Part shown: positions 6,501-7,451 of the stretch, one piece after another
Numbering within the stretch: the first letter of the stretch is position 1
Layout of the letters: each line of letters opens with the position of its first letter
Assembly (NCBI GenBank): GCA_013298205.1
Contig: JAAFJZ010000120.1
Location: forward strand, 1 to 7,451
Reading direction: 5' to 3'
DNA: 7,451 bases
Origin: Cytophagales bacterium
GTDB lineage: Bacteria > Bacteroidota > Bacteroidia > Cytophagales > UBA9547
Position numbers and translations under genes: made by a program
The notes under the pieces: model-generated
The model's database searches: none
What the model saw: only the letters and a program-made list of their open reading frames with translations
Told to the model about the DNA's origin: nothing

Positions 6501-7451
6501 TCCTAGTTTATTTGATGAAAGCAATTCTAATTTCACAATCATAGCCAAACCTACTCCCTCTATTACTGTTAATCCAACTGGACCTTGGAATGCATGTACC
6601 AACAATTCATTGAGTTGGAATGCTGTCTCTACATCAAATTTGTATAATGTAGATTTATCCTTAGATAATGGTGCTACTTGGTTCAGATTAGTTTCTTCTT
6701 ATTCATCTACTTCTTACAGTTATAATGTTCCAAATTCAGTTTCATCAACTGCCAAAATAAGAGTTACGGATTGCTTTGCGCCAAGTATTACCTCACAATC
6801 CAATACGTTTGTTATTCAAAGTTCTTCACCTACTATTAATATTACATTTCCACTGGTAGATACTTATATTTTGAATGAAGCTGAGAAATTTATTGAATGG
6901 GAGAAAACTTCCTGTACAGAAGCTGTAAAAATTGATTATACTTTAGATGGTGGGAATACTTGGTTTTTGCTTAATTCAAAATTAACTAATAATTATTATT
7001 ATTGGAATGTACCTAGTATTATCACTTCTACCAATGCAGGTTTGAGAATTACAGATATAAATAATCCTTCTGTTACAACTTCAATAGCTGGTTTTAAAAT
7101 CGGGGCACCATATATGAAATTGTTATTTCCTAAAGAAAATGATGTAGTTTATTCAGGTATTAGTTATAACAGTAGCATAAAAATAGAACACATAGGTCTA
7201 TACTATTCTACCAATAATTACAGTGGTGTCGCATTAGAAATTTCAACTAATGGAGGTACTACTTGGGGCAATAAACGAAGTTTTGGTAATATTATAGATG
7301 ATGTTACCTCTTTAACAACTACTAATGGTACTTATACATTCCCTAGTTTAGCTACTACTACATCAGCTTTGGCTAGAATTGTTTCGAGTGGTAATTCTGA
7401 TGTATGGTACACATTTACCACTCCGTTTACGATTGCTAAACCTGAATACAC
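3541..7451 (+). CDS. Giant exported protein of tandem KRE9/KNH1-like Ig domains (3' end beyond window)
   Basis: The frame is open from ATG at 3541 to the last base (1303 codons, no stop), so the gene is partial at its 3' end. Residues 1-23 are a Sec signal peptide (KN at the N-terminus, hydrophobic LKWLSLSLIFVATTFA, cleavage before QPVIQV). The rest is at least 13 tandem repeats of about 98 residues. A typical repeat runs: proline-bearing entry strand, W or aromatic strand, a hallmark [LIV]-x-[YLI]-S-x-[DN]-x-G-x-x-W, a V-P turn, and an ending like R-[IV]-S-D-x-x-N-P-S with F-x-I. This matches the Ig-like repeat called KRE9/KNH1-like in bacterial surface proteins. No enzymatic domain is visible. 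Composition is rich in Ser, Asn, Thr and Tyr and poor in charge, as in extracellular beta-proteins. By analogy with Bacteroidota proteins it would be a surface or secreted adhesin or structural stalk, perhaps with a type IX secretion C-terminal domain outside the window. That role is inference. Start: AT-rich leader, ATG followed by a good signal peptide. Confidence 0.9.
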   Translation, partial: MKNTIQILKWLSLSLIFVATTFAQPVIQVIAPKSGETWETCSLQDIRYQILGASNSLRCSVEISYDNGATWNQNPQTLLGGHASFSVPSDAPATTQARIRISSSSTLSGVSSLFSIVKATINPIEITNPSPIQTQKSKFNSNNIFSFNYSSQCQSVNSRYQIDLSTNGGANWIVLQTTSSTNFSFTPPSVITQNAQLRVSDLEFPSQFYYSSFFEFFNPNLYNVLLSTSPTVNACSSVEILASFREDYDDFFRGGLEYSTDGGLNWLTYYNDFYFYSNSTRNFFYISNATHLFRYKSKDGKYTSPSISVTPNNNSTIGTIKNGSGYELATRELFSGGNNINWDLSNGCAKNYKIEYSLDNGVNWVVSNSNYSSNYYLLVLPTVSSNIINGMVKVSQVSNPSIFSTGTFVLMAQNAPIQILTPILNQSVSACNSMNISWKRARSNTYYYNLDISTNGGANWIPVSQYIYGSNATNSTSLYINPNWRGNNTKIRISETLNRGSFGISDVFPIVTGTANYSFFNISNGRAFPISEASSIRWNTNNGCSDRVKIELSLNGGTTYSTLTNSIQNIGIFNFTFTGANISNQARLKISDVANPSSSSESNIFTISNKSIRISQVATQMGYNNLYLTYTATGFTNWPFYNSSALNAELSTNGGTSWSNITDLYVGNSPLISGFSLIIPNVNTTNAIVRLKLLSNPAIFAQTPEFRISSVTQTFSFSTNNGLSGNPSSVEAWSTRFISFSNSIPSLYNINFEYTTNNGATWTSISSNLNTVFEIPNIPGTYRLRAISTEGVIALANSSFTVTPAPVNFTNLNASSVRSPCGSNSFAWSVSGANFSPSSASISYNGGRTWTLISGNYGFFSGNQFLSFSFLPGLNQTSNQVVVKVSDNANGKFIRSALFTLTVASASPVVTFPNGLNSFNADNPINFSFNSGFSSCEANLTYNLDLTTNNGVSWSRITSNLKNTFFAFKAPNIGSSACRVRVSRSDNPSLFDESNSNFTIIAKPTPSITVNPTGPWNACTNNSLSWNAVSTSNLYNVDLSLDNGATWFRLVSSYSSTSYSYNVPNSVSSTAKIRVTDCFAPSITSQSNTFVIQSSSPTINITFPLVDTYILNEAEKFIEWEKTSCTEAVKIDYTLDGGNTWFLLNSKLTNNYYYWNVPSIITSTNAGLRITDINNPSVTTSIAGFKIGAPYMKLLFPKENDVVYSGISYNSSIKIEHIGLYYSTNNYSGVALEISTNGGTTWGNKRSFGNIIDDVTSLTTTNGTYTFPSLATTTSALARIVSSGNSDVWYTFTTPFTIAKPEY
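3613..7443 (+). repeat. At least 13 tandem Ig-like protein repeats, about 98 codons each
   Basis: Approximate repeat starts, in residues of the protein beginning at 3541, are 25, 121, 221, 316, 415, 513, 610, 712, 806, 907, 1004, 1097 and 1189. The hallmark Trp of the S-x-[DN]-x-G-x-x-W motif falls at 71, 172, 266, 364, 460, (Tyr560), 658, 762, 850, 954, 1047, 1141 and 1242, giving spacings of 88-104. Repeat 6 has Tyr in place of Trp. The last residues (AKPEY) look like the entry of repeat 14. The repeats are diverged at DNA level; the best short match I saw is 22 of 24 bases between 4036-4059 and 4900-4923, both coding TNGGANWI. Confidence 0.88.

Noticed and set aside
5088..6605. Minus-strand open frames at 5088-5291, 5532-5843 and 6177-6605
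   Set aside because: They lie opposite the continuous repeat-protein frame, and their translations are low-complexity Leu/Val/Lys-rich strings that mirror its Ser/Asn/Thr codons; no domain or start context is seen.
3541..7451. S-x-[DN]-x-G-x-x-W motifs resemble sialidase Asp-boxes (BNR repeats)
   Set aside because: Asp-boxes in beta-propellers recur about every 40-70 residues without the surrounding Ig-like pattern. Here the motif recurs every ~98 residues within a full Ig-like repeat, and no sialidase catalytic residues are seen.
1..7451. CRISPR array, insertion sequence, phage or defence cassette
   Set aside because: No short regularly spaced identical repeats, transposase or integrase motifs, terminal inverted repeats or target duplications were seen; the periodicity present is at protein level inside one gene.

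Overview
The window reads as AT-rich chromosomal DNA of a Bacteroidota bacterium. The evidence is a bifunctional-nuclease (DUF151) protein fused to a UVR motif, an MltD-type lytic transglycosylase carrying several LysM domains, signal peptides ending in A|Q, weak or absent Shine-Dalgarno sequences, TAnnTTTG-like promoter elements, and a giant Sec-exported protein made of tandem Ig-like repeats of the kind found on Bacteroidota surfaces. I cannot place it below phylum with confidence. Everything recognised lies on the + strand.

Layout. Positions 1-132 are the C-terminal end of a SpoU/TrmH-family RNA 2'-O-methyltransferase. After a 124-bp gap comes the DUF151-UVR protein (257-856, GTG start). 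Then comes the exported LysM transglycosylase (941-3145, or possibly from a TTG at 902). Just after its stop is an 11-bp perfect inverted repeat (3156-3188), whose left arm overlaps a TACTTTTG box. Next is a class II tRNA-Ser with anticodon GGA (about 3208-3294). The stretch 3295-3540 is AT-rich and shows no gene. From 3541 to the window end one reading frame stays open for 1303 codons with no stop. It encodes a signal peptide and at least 13 Ig-like repeats of about 98 residues, and it continues beyond the window.

How the genes relate. The first three genes are housekeeping or envelope genes on one strand, and the second and third could share a transcript. The tRNA separates them from the large repeat protein, which appears to be its own transcription unit. 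The most interesting signal is inside the repeat protein. Cysteines occur once per repeat but alternate between two positions, so the covalent unit appears to be a pair of Ig domains (about 195 residues) locked by a disulfide across the domain junction. Repeats 7, 8 and 13 lack these cysteines. No phage, transposon, CRISPR or defence-type system is visible.
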